DNA from: Litoditis marina | Taxonomy: Eukaryota > Nematoda > Chromadorea > Rhabditida > Rhabditidae | DNA: 64,000 bases | Assembly (NCBI GenBank): GCA_964036275.1 | Contig: CAXIWQ010000361.1 | Coordinates: 1 to 64,000 of the forward strand | Direction: 5' to 3' | In this document: piece after piece, positions 51,553 through 63,840 of the stretch | How positions within the stretch are numbered: position 1 is the stretch's first letter | How the letters are laid out: every line of letters begins with the position of its first letter | The notes under the pieces: model-generated | Told to the model about the DNA's origin: nothing | The model's database searches: none | Seen by the model: the letters and a program-made list of their open reading frames with translations, nothing else | Position numbers and translations under genes: made by a program

Positions 51553-52945
51553 TCTCTGTCAATAGTTTTGACATAACCGTTTTCAGACAACGTCTCTGTC
51601 AACAGTTTTGACATGACCGTTTTTGGACAACCACTCTGTCAATAGTTTTGACATAACCGTTTTTGGATAGTTTTGACATAACCGTTTTCGGACAACGTCT
51701 CTGTCAATAGTTTTGACATAACCGTTTTTGGACAACGTCTCTGTTAATAGTTTTGACATAACCGTTCTTGAACAACGTCTCTGTCAATAGTTTTGACATA
51801 ACCGTTTTTAGATGGTCTCGACAAAATCGTTTTCAGACAACGTCTGTGTCAATAGTTTTGACATAACCGTTTTTGGACAACGTTTCTGTCAATAGTTTTG
51901 ACATAACCGTTTTTAGACAACGTATATGTCGATAGTTTTGACATAATCGTTTTCAGATAGTTTTGACAAAATTGTTTTCAGAGAACGTCTATGTCAATAG
52001 TTTTGACATAACCGTTTTTGGACAACGTCTCTGTCAATAGTTTTGACATAACCGTTTTCAGATAGTTTTGACAAAATTGTTTTCAGACAACGTCTATGTC
52101 AATAGTTTTGACATAACCGTTTTTGGACAACGTCTCTGTCAATAGTTTTGACATAACCGTTTTTAAACAACGTCTCTGTCAATAGTTTTGACATAACCGT
52201 TTTTGGACAACGTCTCTGTCAATAGTTTTGACATAACCGTTTTTGGACAACGTCTCTGTCAATAGTTTTGACATAACCGTTTTTGGATAGTTTTGACATA
52301 ACCGTTTTCGGACAACGTCTCTGTCAATAGTTTTGACATAACCGTTTTTGGACAACGTCTCTGTCAATAGTTTTGACATAACCAATTTTCGGACAACGTC
52401 TCTGTCAATAGTTCTGACATAACCGTTTTCAGACAACGTCTCTGTCAATAGTTTTGACATAACCGTTTTCAAACAACGTCTCTGTCAATAGTTTTGACAT
52501 AACCGTTTTTGGACAACGTCTTTGTCAATAGTTTTGACATAACCGTTTTTGGATAGTTTCGACAAAATCGTTTTCAGACAACGTCTCTGTCAATAGTTTC
52601 GACATAACCGTTTTTGGACAGCGTCTCTGTCAATAGTTTTGACATAACCGTTTTTGGACAACTTCTCTGTCAATAGTTTTGACATAACCGTTTTTAGATA
52701 GTTTCGACAAAATCGTTTTCAGACAACGTCTCTGTCAATAGTTTTGACATAACCGTTTTTGGACAACGTCTCTGTCAATAGTTTTGACATAACCGTTTTT
52801 AAACAACGTCTCTGTCAATAGTTTTGACATAACCGTTTTTGGACAACGTTTCTGTCAATAGTTGTGACATAACCGTTTTTGGACAACGTCTCTGTCAATA
52901 GTTTTGACATAACCGTTTTTAGATAGTTTCGACAAAATCGTTTTC
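51553..52945. repeat. Array B unit between copies 4 and 5 (type B)
   Basis: Composite length 1,591 bp. The second half differs from type A: it has TTTTTAAACAACG, CCAATTTTCGG (near 52384), GTTCTGACAT and GGACAGCGTC monomers in place of the GTCGCTGTCAGTGG series. Confidence 0.7.
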
Positions 52946-53143
52946 AAATCAAGTTAGAGCAATGTTCATTTTTCTCAATTCTCCGCTAGAAGACGGTCAG
53001 TAAGTCTTTCCGTCCTGTTTTCATTTTCTCAGAGGGGTTCAACTGATGATGACCCAACCCTCTGAGAAAACCCAGAACCGTCTTGAATCAGGGTCGAAAC
53101 GGTTTTGAGTACATCTCTTACTGAGCACATTAACCTATTCATA
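52946..53143. repeat. 198-bp non-satellite segment, copy 5
   Basis: Same as copy 1 apart from one substitution near the right end (AACCTATTCAT at ~53132 instead of AACCTAATCAT). Confidence 0.9.
53024..53107 (+). ncRNA. Split hammerhead-like motif, copy 5
   Basis: Identical to copy 1 in core and stems; the private substitution of this copy lies outside the motif. Predicted cleavage-site C at 53082. Confidence 0.45.
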
Positions 53144-55116
53144 TCTCTGTCAATAGTTTTGACATAACCGTTTTCAGACAACGTCTCTGTCAACAGTTTT
53201 GACATGACCGTTTTTGGACAACCACTCTGTCAATAGTTTTGACATAACCGTTTTTGGATAGTTTTGACATAACCGTTTTCGGACAACGTCTCTGTCAATA
53301 GTTTTGACATAACCGTTTTTGGACAACGTCTCTGTCAATAGTTTTGACATAACCGTTCTTGGACAACGTCTCTGTCAATAGTTTTGACATAACCGTTTTT
53401 AGATGGTCTCGACAAAATCGTTTTCAGACAACGTCTGTGTCAATAGTTTTGACATAACCGTTTTTGGACAACGTTTCTGTCAATAGTTTTGACATAACCG
53501 TTTTTAGACAGCGTATATGTCGATAGTTTTGACATAACCGTTTTCAGATAGTTTTGACAAAATTGTTTTCAGACAACGTCTATGTCAATAGTTTTGACAT
53601 AACCGTTTTTGGACAACGTCTCTGTCAATAGTTTTGACATAACCGTTTTCAGATAGTTTTGACAAAATTGTTTTCAGACAACGTCTATGTCAATAGTTTT
53701 GACATAACCGTTTTTGGACAACGTCTCTGTCAATAGTTTTGACATAACCGTTTTTAAACAACGTCTCTGTCAATAGTTTTGACATAACCGTTTTTGGACA
53801 ACGTCTCTGTCAATAGTTTTGACATAACCGTTTTTGGACAACGTCTCTGTCAATAGTTTTGACATAACCGTTTTTGGATAGTTTTGACATAACCGTTTTC
53901 GGACAACGTCTCTGTCAATAGTTTTGACATAACCGTTTTTGGACAACGTCTCTGTCAATAGTTTTGACATAACCAATTTTCGGACAACGTCTCTGTCAAT
54001 AGTTCTGACATAACCGTTTTCAGACAACGTCTCTGTCAATAGTTTTGACATAACCGTTTTCAAACAACGTCTCTGTCAATAGTTTTGACATAACCGTTTT
54101 TGGACAACGTCTTTGTCAATAGTTTTGACATAACCGTTTTTGGATAGTTTCGACAAAATCGTTTTCAGACAACGTCTCTGTCAATAGTTTCGACATAACC
54201 GTTTTTGGACAGCGTCTCTGTCAATAGTTTTGACATAACCGTTTTTGGACAACTTCTCTGTCAATAGTTTTGACATAACCGTTTTTAGATAGTTTCGACA
54301 AAATCGTTTTCAGACAACGTCTCTGTCAATAGTTTCGACATAACCGTTTTTGGACAGCGTCTCTGTCAATAGTTTTGACATAACCGTTTTTGGACAACGT
54401 CTCTGTCAATAGTTTTGACATAACCGTTTTCAGATAGTTTTGACAAAATTGTTTTCAGACAACGTCTCTGTCAATAGTTTTGACATAACCGTTTTTGGAC
54501 AACGTCTCTGTCAATAGTTTTGACATAACTGTTTTTGGATAGTTTTGACATAACCGTTTTTGGACAACGTCTCTGTCAATAGTTTTGACATAACCGTTTT
54601 TGGACAACGTCGCTGTCAGTGGTTTTGACATAACCGTTCTTGGACAACGTCTCTGTCAATAGTTTTGACATAACCGTTTTTAGATAGTCTCGACAAAATC
54701 GTTTTCAGACAACGTCTGTGTCAATAGTTTTGACATAACCGTTTTTGGACAACCTCTCTGTCAATAGTTTTGACATAACCGTTTTTAGACAACGTATATG
54801 TCAATAGTTTTGACATAACCGTTCTTGGACAACGTCTCGGTCAATAGTTTTGACATGACCGTTTTTAGATAGTTTCGACAAAATCGTTTTCAGACAACGT
54901 CTCTGTCAATAGTTTTGACATAACCGTTTTTGGACAACGTCTCTGTCAATAGTTTTGACATAACCGTTTTTAAACAACGTCTCTGTCAATAGTTTTGACA
55001 TAACCGTTTTTGGACAACGTTTCTGTCAATAGTTGTGACATAACCGTTTTTGGACAACGTCTCTGTCAATAGTTTTGACATAACCGTTTTTAGATAGTTT
55101 CGACAAAATCGTTTTC
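53144..55116. repeat. Array B unit between copies 5 and 6 (type B joined to type A)
   Basis: The longest unit (composite 2,171 bp). It follows the type B series to about 54300, then runs into the second half of a type A unit, with GTCGCTGTCAGTGG near 54610 and GTATATGTC near 54793. It looks like a recombinant between the two unit types that skipped one 198-bp segment. Confidence 0.65.
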
Positions 55117-55314
55117 AAATCAAGTTAGAGCAATGTTCATTTTTCTCAATTCTCCGCTAGAAGACGGTCAGTAAGTCTTTCCGTCCTGTTTTCATTTTCT
55201 CAGAGGGGTTCAACTGATGATGACCCAACCCTCTGAGAAAACCCAGAACCGTCTTGAATCAGGGTCGAAACGGTTTTGAGTACATCTCTTACTGAGCACA
55301 TTAACCTAATCATA
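55117..55314. repeat. 198-bp non-satellite segment, copy 6
   Basis: Same as copy 1 by eye. The minus-strand frame across it (ends near 55200) is accidental: it starts in array monomers and has no family resemblance. Confidence 0.9.
55195..55278 (+). ncRNA. Split hammerhead-like motif, copy 6
   Basis: Identical to copy 1 in core and stems. Predicted cleavage-site C at 55253. Confidence 0.45.
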
Positions 55315-56717
55315 TCTCTGTCAATAGTTTTGACATAACCGTTTTCAGACAACGTCTCTGTCAACAGTTTTGACATGACCATTTTTGGACAACCACTCTA
55401 TCAATAGTTTTGACATAACCGTTTTTGGATAGTTTTGACATAACCGTTTTCGGACAACGTCTCTGTCAATAGTTTTGACATAACCGTTTTTGGACAACGT
55501 CTCTGTCAATAGTTTTGACATAACCGTTCTTGGACAACGTCTCTGTCAATAGTTTTGACATAACCGTTTTTAGATGGTCTCGACAAAATCGTTTTCAGAC
55601 AACGTCTGTGTCAATAGTTTTGACATAACCGTTTTTGGACAACGTTTCTGTCAATAGTTTTGACATAACCGTTTTTAGACAACGTATATGTCGATAGTTT
55701 TGACATAACCGTTTTCAGATAGTTTTGACAAAATTGTTTTCAGACAACGTCTATGTCAATAGTTTTGACATAACCGTTTTTGGACAACGTCTCTGTCAAT
55801 AGTTTTGACATAACCGTTTTCAGATAGTTTTGACAAAATTGTTTTCAGACAACGTCTATGTCAATAGTTTTGACATAACCGTTTTTGGACAACGTCTCTG
55901 TCAATAGTTTTGACATAACCGTTTTTGGACAACGTCTCTGTCAATAGTTTTGACATAACCGTTTTTGGACAACGTCTCTGTCAATAGTTTTGACATAACC
56001 GTTTTTGGATAGTTTTGACATAACCGTTTTCGGACAACGTCTCTGTCAATAGTTTTGACATAACCGTTTTTGGACAACGTCTCTGTCAATAGTTTTGACA
56101 TAACCAATTTTCGGACAACGTCTCTGTCAATAGTTTTGACATAACCGTTTTTGGATAGTTTTGACATAACCGTTTTCGGACAACGTCTCTGTCAATAGTT
56201 TTGACATAACCGTTCTTGGACAACGTCTCTGTCAATAGTTTTGACATAACCGTTTTTGGACAACGTCTCTGTCAATAGTTTTGACATAACCGTTTTTGGA
56301 CAACGTCTCTGTCAATAGTTTTGACATAACCGTTTTTGGATAGTTTTGACATAACCGTTTTTGGATAGTTTTGACATAACCGTTTTCGGACAACGTCTCT
56401 GTCAATAGTTTTGACATAACCGTTCTTGGACAACGTCTCGGTCAATAGTTTTGACATGACCGTTTTTAGATAGTTTCGACAAAATCGTTTTCAGACAACG
56501 TCTCTGTCAATAGTTTTGACATAACCGTTTTTGGACAACGTCTCTGTCAATAGTTTTGACATAACCGTTTTTAAACAACGTCTCTGTCAATAGTTTTGAC
56601 ATAACCGTTTTTGGACAACGTTTCTGTCAATAGTTGTGACATAACCGTTTTTGGACAACGTCTCTGTCAATAGTTTTGACATAACCGTTTTTAGATAGTT
56701 TCGACAAAATCGTTTTC
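55315..56717. repeat. Array B unit between copies 6 and 7 (type B variant)
   Basis: Composite length 1,601 bp. It starts like type B but contains two successive 25-bp short forms near 56340-56375 and then rejoins the common GTCTCGGTCAATAG series near 56436. Confidence 0.65.
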
Positions 56718-56915
56718 AAATCAAGTTAGAGCAATGTTCATTTTTCTCAATTCTCCGCTAGAAGACGGTCAGTAAGTCTTTCCGTCCTGTTTTCATTTTC
56801 TCAGAGGGGTTCAACTGATGATGACCCAACCCTCTGAGAAAACCCAGAACCGTCTTGAATCAGGGTCGAAACGGTTTTGAGTACATCTCTTACTGAGCAC
56901 ATTAACCTAATCATA
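56718..56915. repeat. 198-bp non-satellite segment, copy 7
   Basis: Last copy, same as copy 1 by eye. After it, a partial type B series runs to the junction with array C without reaching another segment. Confidence 0.9.
56796..56879 (+). ncRNA. Split hammerhead-like motif, copy 7
   Basis: Identical to copy 1 in core and stems. Predicted cleavage-site C at 56854. Confidence 0.45.
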
Positions 56916-58209
56916 TCTCTGTCAATAGTTTTGACATAACCGTTTTCAGACAACGTCTCTGTCAACAGTTTTGACATGACCGTTTTTGGACAACCACTCT
57001 GTCAATAGTTTTGACATAACCGTTTTTGGATAGTTTTGACATAACCGTTTTCGGACAACGTCTCTGTCAATAGTTTTGACATAACCGTTTTTGGACAACG
57101 TCTCTGTCAATAGTTTTGACATAACCGTTCTTGGACAACGTCTCTGTCAATAGTTTTGACATAACCGTTTTTAGATGGTCTCGACAAAATCGTTTTCAGA
57201 CAACGTCTGTGTCAATAGTTTTGACATAACCGTTTTTGGACAACGTTTCTGTCAATAGTTTTGACATAACCGTTTTTAGACAACGTATATGTCGATAGTT
57301 TTGACATAACCGTTTTCAGATAGTTTTGACAAAATTGTTTTCAGACAACGTCTATGTCAATAGTTTTGACATAACCGTTTTTGGACAACGTCTCTGTCAA
57401 TAGTTTTGACATAACCGTTTTCAGATAGTTTTGACAAAATTGTTTTCAGACAACGTCTATGTCAATAGTTTTGACATAACCGTTTTTGGACAACGTCTCT
57501 GTCAATAGTTTTGACATAACCGTTTTTAAACAACGTCTCTGTTAATAGTTTTGACATAACCGTTTTTGGACAACGTCTCTGTCAATAGTTTTGACATAAC
57601 CGTTTTTGGACAACGTCTCTGTCAATAGTTTTGACATAACCGTTTTTGGATAGTTTTGACATAACCGTTTTCGGACAACGTCTCTGTCAATAGTTTTGAC
57701 ATAACCGTTTTTGGACAACGTCTCTGTCAATAGTTTTGACATAACCAATTTTCGGACAACGTCTCTGTCAATAGTTCTGACATAACCGTTTTCAGACAAC
57801 GTCTCTGTCAATAGTTTTGACATAACCGTTTTCAAACAACGTCTCTGTCAATAGTTTTGACATAACCGTTTTTGGACAACGTCTTTGTCAATAGTTTTGA
57901 CATAACCGTTTTTGGATAGTTTCGACAAAATTGTTTTCAGACAACGTCTCTGTCAATAGTTTCGACATAACCGTTTTTGGACAGCGTCTCTGTCAATAGT
58001 TTTGACATAACCGTTTTTGGACAACTTCTCTGTCAATAGTTTTGACATAACCGTTTTTAGATAGTTTCGACAAAATCGTTTTCAGACAACGTCTCTGTCA
58101 ATAGTTTTGACATAACCGTTTTTGGACAACGTCTCTGTCAATAGTTTTGACATAACCGTTTTTAAACAACGTCTCTGTCAATAGTTTTGACATAACCGTT
58201 TTTGGACAA
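56916..58209. repeat. Array B terminal partial unit (type B)
   Basis: 1,294 bp of type B series (CCAATTTTCGG near 57746, GTTCTGACAT near 57775, GGACAGCGTC near 57980), cut off by array C before the next 198-bp segment would be due. Confidence 0.7.
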
Positions 58210-58222
58210 TGATTATACAACA
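58200..58222. other. Array B / array C junction
   Basis: Array B consensus CCGTTTTTGGACAA ends at 58209, and array C consensus AATGATTATACAAC begins at 58208. The two bases AA fit both. No extra DNA, target-site duplication or transposon end is seen. The first array C monomer enters inside its main palindrome, so its left arm is missing. Confidence 0.85.
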
Positions 58223-58253
58223 CCTTCTGTACCCATTCGGAACGAGAAGAGGT

Positions 58254-58272
58254 TTGTATAATTATTATACAA
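58254..58272. repeat. Palindrome TTGTATAAT-N-ATTATACAA (representative)
   Basis: Perfect 9-bp inverted repeat around a single central base (T here, G in most copies), formed across the boundary between successive 52-bp monomers and repeated at nearly every boundary. Pairing extends imperfectly outward: AGAAGAGGT on the left against ACACCTTCT on the right, with small bulges. A second dyad, GTTC-G-GAAC, lies in the middle of most monomers. Cruciform formation or binding of a dimeric protein is possible but inferred. Confidence 0.8.
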
Positions 58273-59329
58273 CACCTTCTGAAACAGTTCGGAACGAGAA
58301 GAGGTTTGTATAATGATTATACAACACCTTCTGAAACAGTTCGGAACGAGAAGAGGTTTGTATAATTAATATACAACACCTTCTGAAACAGTTCGGAACG
58401 AGAAGAGGTTTGTATAATGATTATACAACACCTTCTGAAACAGTTGGGAGGGAAAAGAGGTTTGTATAATGATTATACAACACCTTCTGTACCTATTCGA
58501 AACGAGAAGAGGTTTGTATAATGATTATACAACACCTTCTGAAACAGTTCGGAACGAGAAGAGGTTTGTATAATGATTATACAACACCTTCTGTACCCAT
58601 TCGGAACGAGAAGAGGTTTGTATAATTATTATACAACACCTTCTGAAACAGTTCGGAACGAGAAGAGGTTTGTATAATGATTATACAACACCTTCTGAAA
58701 CAGTTCGGAACGAGAAGAGGTTTGTATAATTATTATACAACACCTTCTGAAACAGTTCGGAACGAGAAGAGGTTTGTATAATGATTATACAACACCTTCT
58801 GAAACAGTTGGGAGGGAAAAGAGGTTTGTATAATGATTATACAACACCTTCTGTACCTATTCGAAACGAGAAGAGGTTTGTATAATGATTATACAACACC
58901 TTCTGAAACAGTTGGGAGGGAAAAGAGGTTTGTATAATGATTATACAACACCTTCTGTACCTATTCGAAACGAGAAGAGGTTTGTATAATGATTATCAAC
59001 ACCTTCTGAAACAGTTCGGAACGAGAAGAGGTTTGTATAATGATTACACAACACACTTCTGAAACAGTTCGGAACGAGAAGAGGTTTGTATAATGATTAT
59101 ACAACATCTTCTGTACCTATTCGGAACGAGAAAAGGTTTGTATAATGATTATACAACACCTTCTGAAACAGTTGGGAGGGAAAAGAGGTTTGTATAATGA
59201 TTATACAACACCTTCTGTACCTATTCGAAACGAGAAGAAACGAAACGAGAAGAGGTTTGTATAATGATTATACAACACCTTCTGAAACAGTTCGGAACGA
59301 GAAGAGGTTTGTATAATGATTATACAACA

Positions 59330-62300
59330 CCTTCTGTACCTATTCGGAACGAGAAGAGGTTTGTATAATTATTATACAACACCTTCTGGAACAGTTCGGA
59401 ACGAGAAGAGGTTTGTATAATGATTATACAACACCTTCTGAAACAGTTCGGAACGAGAAGAGGATTGTGTAATGTATATACAACACCTTCTGTACCTATT
59501 CGGAACGAGAAGAGGTTTGTATAATTATTATACAACACCTTCTGTACCTATTCGGAACGAGAAGAGGTTTGTATAATTATTATACAACACCTTCTGAAAC
59601 AGTTCGGAACGAGAAGAGGTTTGTATAATGATTATACAACACCTTCTGAAACAGTTCGGAATGAGAAGAGGTTTGTATAATTATTATACAACACCTTCTG
59701 AAACAGTTCGGAACGAGAAGAGGTTTGTATAATGATTATACAACACCTTCTGAAACAGTTGGGAGGGAAAAGAGGTTTGTATAATGATTATACAACACCT
59801 TCTGTACCTATTCGAAACGAGAAGAGGTTTGTATAATGATTATACAACACCTTCTGAAACAGTTCGGAACGAGAAGAGGTTTGTATAATGATTATACAAC
59901 ACCTTCTGTACCTATTCGGAACGAGAAGAGTTTGTATAATGATTATACAACACCTTCTGTACCTATTCGGAACGAGAAGAGGTTTGTATAATTATTATAC
60001 AACACCTTCTGAAACAGTTCGGAACGAGAAGAGGTTTGTATAATGATTATACAACACCTTCTGAAACAGTTCGGAACGAGAAGAGGTTTGTATAATGATT
60101 ATACAACATCTTCTGAAACAGTTCGGAACGAGAAGAGGTTTGTATAATGATTACACAACACCTTCTAAAACAGTTCGGAACGAGAAGAGGTTTGTATAAT
60201 GATTATACAACACCTTCTGAAACAGCTCGGAACGAGAAGAGGTTTGTATAATGATTATACAACACCTTCTGAAACAGTTCGGAACGAGAAGAGGTTTGCA
60301 TAATGATTATACAACACCTTCTGTACCTATTCGGAACGAGAAGAGGTTTGTATAATTATTATACAACACCTTCTGAAACAGTTCGGAACGAGAAGAGGTT
60401 TGTATAATGATTATACAACACCTTCTGAAACAGTTCGGAACGAGAAGAGGTTTGTGTAATGATTATACAACACCTTCTGTACCTATTCGGAACGAGAAGA
60501 GGTTTGTATAATTATTATACAACACCTTCTGTACCTATTCGGAACGAGAAGAGGTTTGTATAATTATTATACAACACCTTCTGAAACAGTTCGGAACGAG
60601 AAGAGGTTTGTATAATGATTATACAACACCTTCTGAAACAGTTCGGAACGAGAAGAGGTTTGTATAATTATTATACAACACCTTCTGAAACAGTTCGGAA
60701 CGAGAAGAGGTTTGTATAATGATTATACAACACCTTCTGAAACAGTTGGGAGGGAAAAGAGGTTTGTATAATGATTATACAACACCTTCTGTACCTATTC
60801 GAAACGAGAAGAGGTTTGTATAATGATTATACAACACCTTCTGAAACAGTTCGGAACGAGAAGAGGTTTGTATAATGATTATACATAAACCTTCTGTACC
60901 TATTCGGAACGAGAAGAGGTTTGTATAATGATTATACAACACCTTCTGTACCTATTCGGAACGAGAAGAGGTTTGTATAATTATTATACAACATCTTCTG
61001 AAACAGTTCGGAACGAGAAGAGGTTTGTATAATGATTACACAACACCTTCTAAAACAGTTCGGAACGAGAAGAGGTTTGTATAATGATTATACAACACCT
61101 TCTGAAACAGTTCGGAACGAGAAGAGGTTTGTATAATGATTATACAACACCTTCTGAAACAGTTCGGAACGAGAAGAGGTTTGTATAATGATTATACAAC
61201 ACCTTCTGAAACAGTTCGGAACGAGAAGAGGTTTGTATAATGATTATACAACACCTTCTGTACCTATTCGGAACGAGAAGAGGTTTGTATAATTATTATA
61301 CAACACCTTCTGAAACAGTTCGGAACGAGAAGAGGTTTGTATAATGATTATACAACACCTTCTGAAACAGTTCGGAACAAGAAGAGGTTTGTGTAATGAT
61401 TATACAACACCTTCTGTACCTATTCGGAACGAGAAGAGGTTTTGTATAATTATTATACAACACCTTCTGTACCTATTCGGAACGAGAAGAGGTTTGTATA
61501 ACTATTATACAACACCTTCTGAAACAGTTCGGAACGAGAAGAGGTTTGTATAATGATTATACAACACCTTCTGAAACAGTTCGGAACGAGAAGAGGTTTG
61601 TATAATTATCATACAACACCTTCTGAAACAGTTCGGAACGAGAAGAGGTTTGTATAATGATTATACAACACCTTCTGAAACAGTTGGGAGGGAAAAGAGG
61701 TTTGTATAATGATTATACAACACCTTCTGTACCTATTCGAAACGAGAAGAGGTTTGTATAAAGATTATACAACACCTTCTGAAACAGTTCGGAACGAGAA
61801 GAGGTTTGTATAATGATTATACAACACCTTCTGTACCTATTCGGAACGAGAAGAGGTTTGTATAATGATTATACAACACCTTCTGTACCTATTCGGAACG
61901 AGAAGAGGTTTGTATAATTATTATACAACACCTTCTGAAACAGTTCGGAACGAGAAGAGGTTTGTATAATGATTATACAACACCTTCTGAAACAGTTCGG
62001 AACGAGAAGAGGTTTGTATAATGATTATACAACATCTTCTGAAACAGTTCGGAACGAGAAGAGGTTTGTATAATGATTACACAACACCTTCTAAAACAGT
62101 TCGGAACGAGAAGAGGTTTGTATAATGATTATACAACACCTTCTGAAACAGTTCGGAACGAGAAGAGGTTTGTATAATGATTATACAACACCTTCTCAAA
62201 CAGTTCGGAACGAGAAGAGGTTTGTATAATGATTATACAACACCTTCTGAAACAGTTCGGAACGAGAAGAGGTTTGTATAATGATTATACAACACCTTCT
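59330..62300. repeat. Array C HOR of ~0.94-0.99 kb
   Basis: The GTTGGGAGGG monomer recurs at 59759, 60746 and 61683 (spacing 987 and 937 bp, ~19 and ~18 monomers). The GTGTAATG variant recurs near 59466, 60450 and 61390 (spacing 984 and 940). The order of GTACC, GAAAC and TTATT variants between these marks is the same, so the array has a higher-order period of 18-19 monomers. Left of 59330, GGGAGGG spacing is irregular (364, 104 and 258 bp). Confidence 0.65.
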
Positions 62301-62699
62301 GAAACAGTTGGGAGGGAAAAGAGGTTTGTATAATGATTATACAACACCTTCTGAAACAAACAGTTCGGAACGAGAAGAGGTTTGTATAATGATTACACAA
62401 CACCTTCTGAAACAGTTCGGAACAAGAAGAGGTTTGTATAATGATTATACAACATCTTCTGTACCTATTCGGAACGAGAAGAGGTTTGTATAATGATTAT
62501 ACAACACCTTCTAAAACAGTTCGGAACGAGAAGAGGTTTGTATAATGATTATACAACATCTTTTGAAACAGTTCGGAACGAGAAGAGGTTTGTATAATGA
62601 TTATACAACACCTTCTGAAACAGTTCAGAACGAGAAGAGGTTTGTATAATGATTATACAACACCTTCTGAAACAGTTCGGAACGAGAAGAGGTTTGTAT

Positions 62700-63840
62700 A
62701 ATGATTATACAACACCTTCTGAAACAGTTCAGAACGAGAAGAGGTTTGTATAATGATTATACAACATCTTCTGAAACAGTTCGGAACGAGAAGAGGTTTG
62801 TATAATGATTATACAACACCTTCTGCACCTATTCGGAACGAGAAGAGGTTTGTATAATGATTATACAACACCTTCTGAAACAGTTCGGAACGAGAAGAGG
62901 TTTGTATAATGATTATACAACACCTTCTGCACCTATTCGGAACGAGAAGAGGTTTGTATATATGATTATACAACACCTTCTGAAACAGTTCGGAACGAGA
63001 AGAGGTTTGTATAATGATTACACAACACCTTCTGAAACAGTTCGGAACGAGAAGAGGTTTGTATAATGATTATACAACATCTTCTGTACCTATTCGGAAC
63101 GAGAAGAGGTTTGTATAATGATTATACAACACCTTCTGTACCTATTCGGAACGAGAAGAGGTTTTATAATGATTATACAACACCTTCTAAAACAGTTCGG
63201 AACGAGAAGAGGTTTGTATAATGATCATACAACATCTTTTGAAACGTTCAGAACGAGAAGAGGTTTGTATAATGATTATACAACACCTTCTGAAACAGTT
63301 CAGAACGAGAAGAGGTTTGTATAATGATTATACAACACCTTCTGAAACAGTTCGGAACGAGAAGAGGTTTGTATAATGATTATACAACACCTTCTGCACC
63401 TATTCGGAACGAGAAGAGGTTTGTATAATGATTATACAACACCTTCTGAAACAGTTCGGAACGAGAAGAGGTTTGTATAATGATTATACAACACCTTCTG
63501 CACCTATTCGGAACGAGAAGAGGTTTGTATAATGATTATACAACACCTTCTGAAACAGTTCGGAACGAGAAGAGGTTTGTATAATGATTACACAACACCT
63601 TCTGAAACAGTTCGGAACGAGAAGAGGTTTGTATAATGATTATACAACATCTTCTGTACCTATTCGGAACGAGAAGAGGTTTGTATAATGATTATACAAC
63701 ACCTTCTGTACCTATTCGGAACGAGAAGAGGTTTGTATAATGATTATACAACACCTTCTAAAACAGTTCGGAACGAGAAGAGGTTTGTATAATGATCATA
63801 CAACATTTTTTGAAACGTTCAGAACGAGAAGAGGTTTGTA
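62700..63840. repeat. ~571-bp (11-monomer) tandem duplication in array C
   Basis: The GCACCTATTCGG monomers at 62825 and 62929 recur at 63396 and 63500. The GATCATACAACAT monomer with GAAACGTTCAG at 63223 recurs at 63794. All offsets are 571 bp. Small differences between the copies (GTATATATGATT near 62957, GGTTTTATAATG near 63160, TCTTTT against TTTTTT) show that the duplication has begun to diverge. Outer limits are approximate. Confidence 0.7.

Larger units (their letters stand above)
45269..58209. repeat. Satellite array B, ~40-bp monomer with 25-bp short forms
   Basis: The full monomer is 40 bp and runs CATAACCGTTTTTGGACAAC then GTCTCTGTCAATAGTTTTGA. A recurrent short form of 25 bp lacks 15 bp, so that GGA joins TAG (GGATAGTTTTGAC, for example near 45498, 45605 and 45952). 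Other variants are CGACAAAATCGTTTTCAGAC, CCAATTTTCGG, TTTTTAAACAACG and GTCGCTGTCAGTGG. Each full monomer has a 6-bp inverted repeat, TGTCAA-TAGTT-TTGACA. Roughly 300 monomers are present, interrupted by seven copies of a 198-bp segment. Frames on the minus strand (MSKLLTETLSKNGY...) are broken every three monomers and are not genes. Confidence 0.95.

Noticed and set aside
45189..57835. Minus-strand frames of 60-101 codons in array B (MSKLLTETLSKNGYVKTIDRDVV...)
   Set aside because: Three frames of a 40-bp repeat; the third frame carries a stop, so each ends within about three monomers unless a 25-bp form shifts the phase. A repeat artefact.
45269..58209. CRISPR array
   Set aside because: Repeats are contiguous with no unique spacers, and the 198-bp segments are identical to each other. 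Nothing resembling cas genes is present.
45269..58209. Array B monomers (AACCGTTTTTGG) as extra substrates for the hammerhead-like strand
   Set aside because: Six bases could pair as stem III, but the following bases do not fit stem I beyond two pairs and the triplet would be GTT.
61344..63324. Plus-strand frames of ~68-70 codons in array C (MIIQHLLKQFGTRRG...)
   Set aside because: A 52-bp repeat read through three frames, ending at the same stop each time. No start context or domain.
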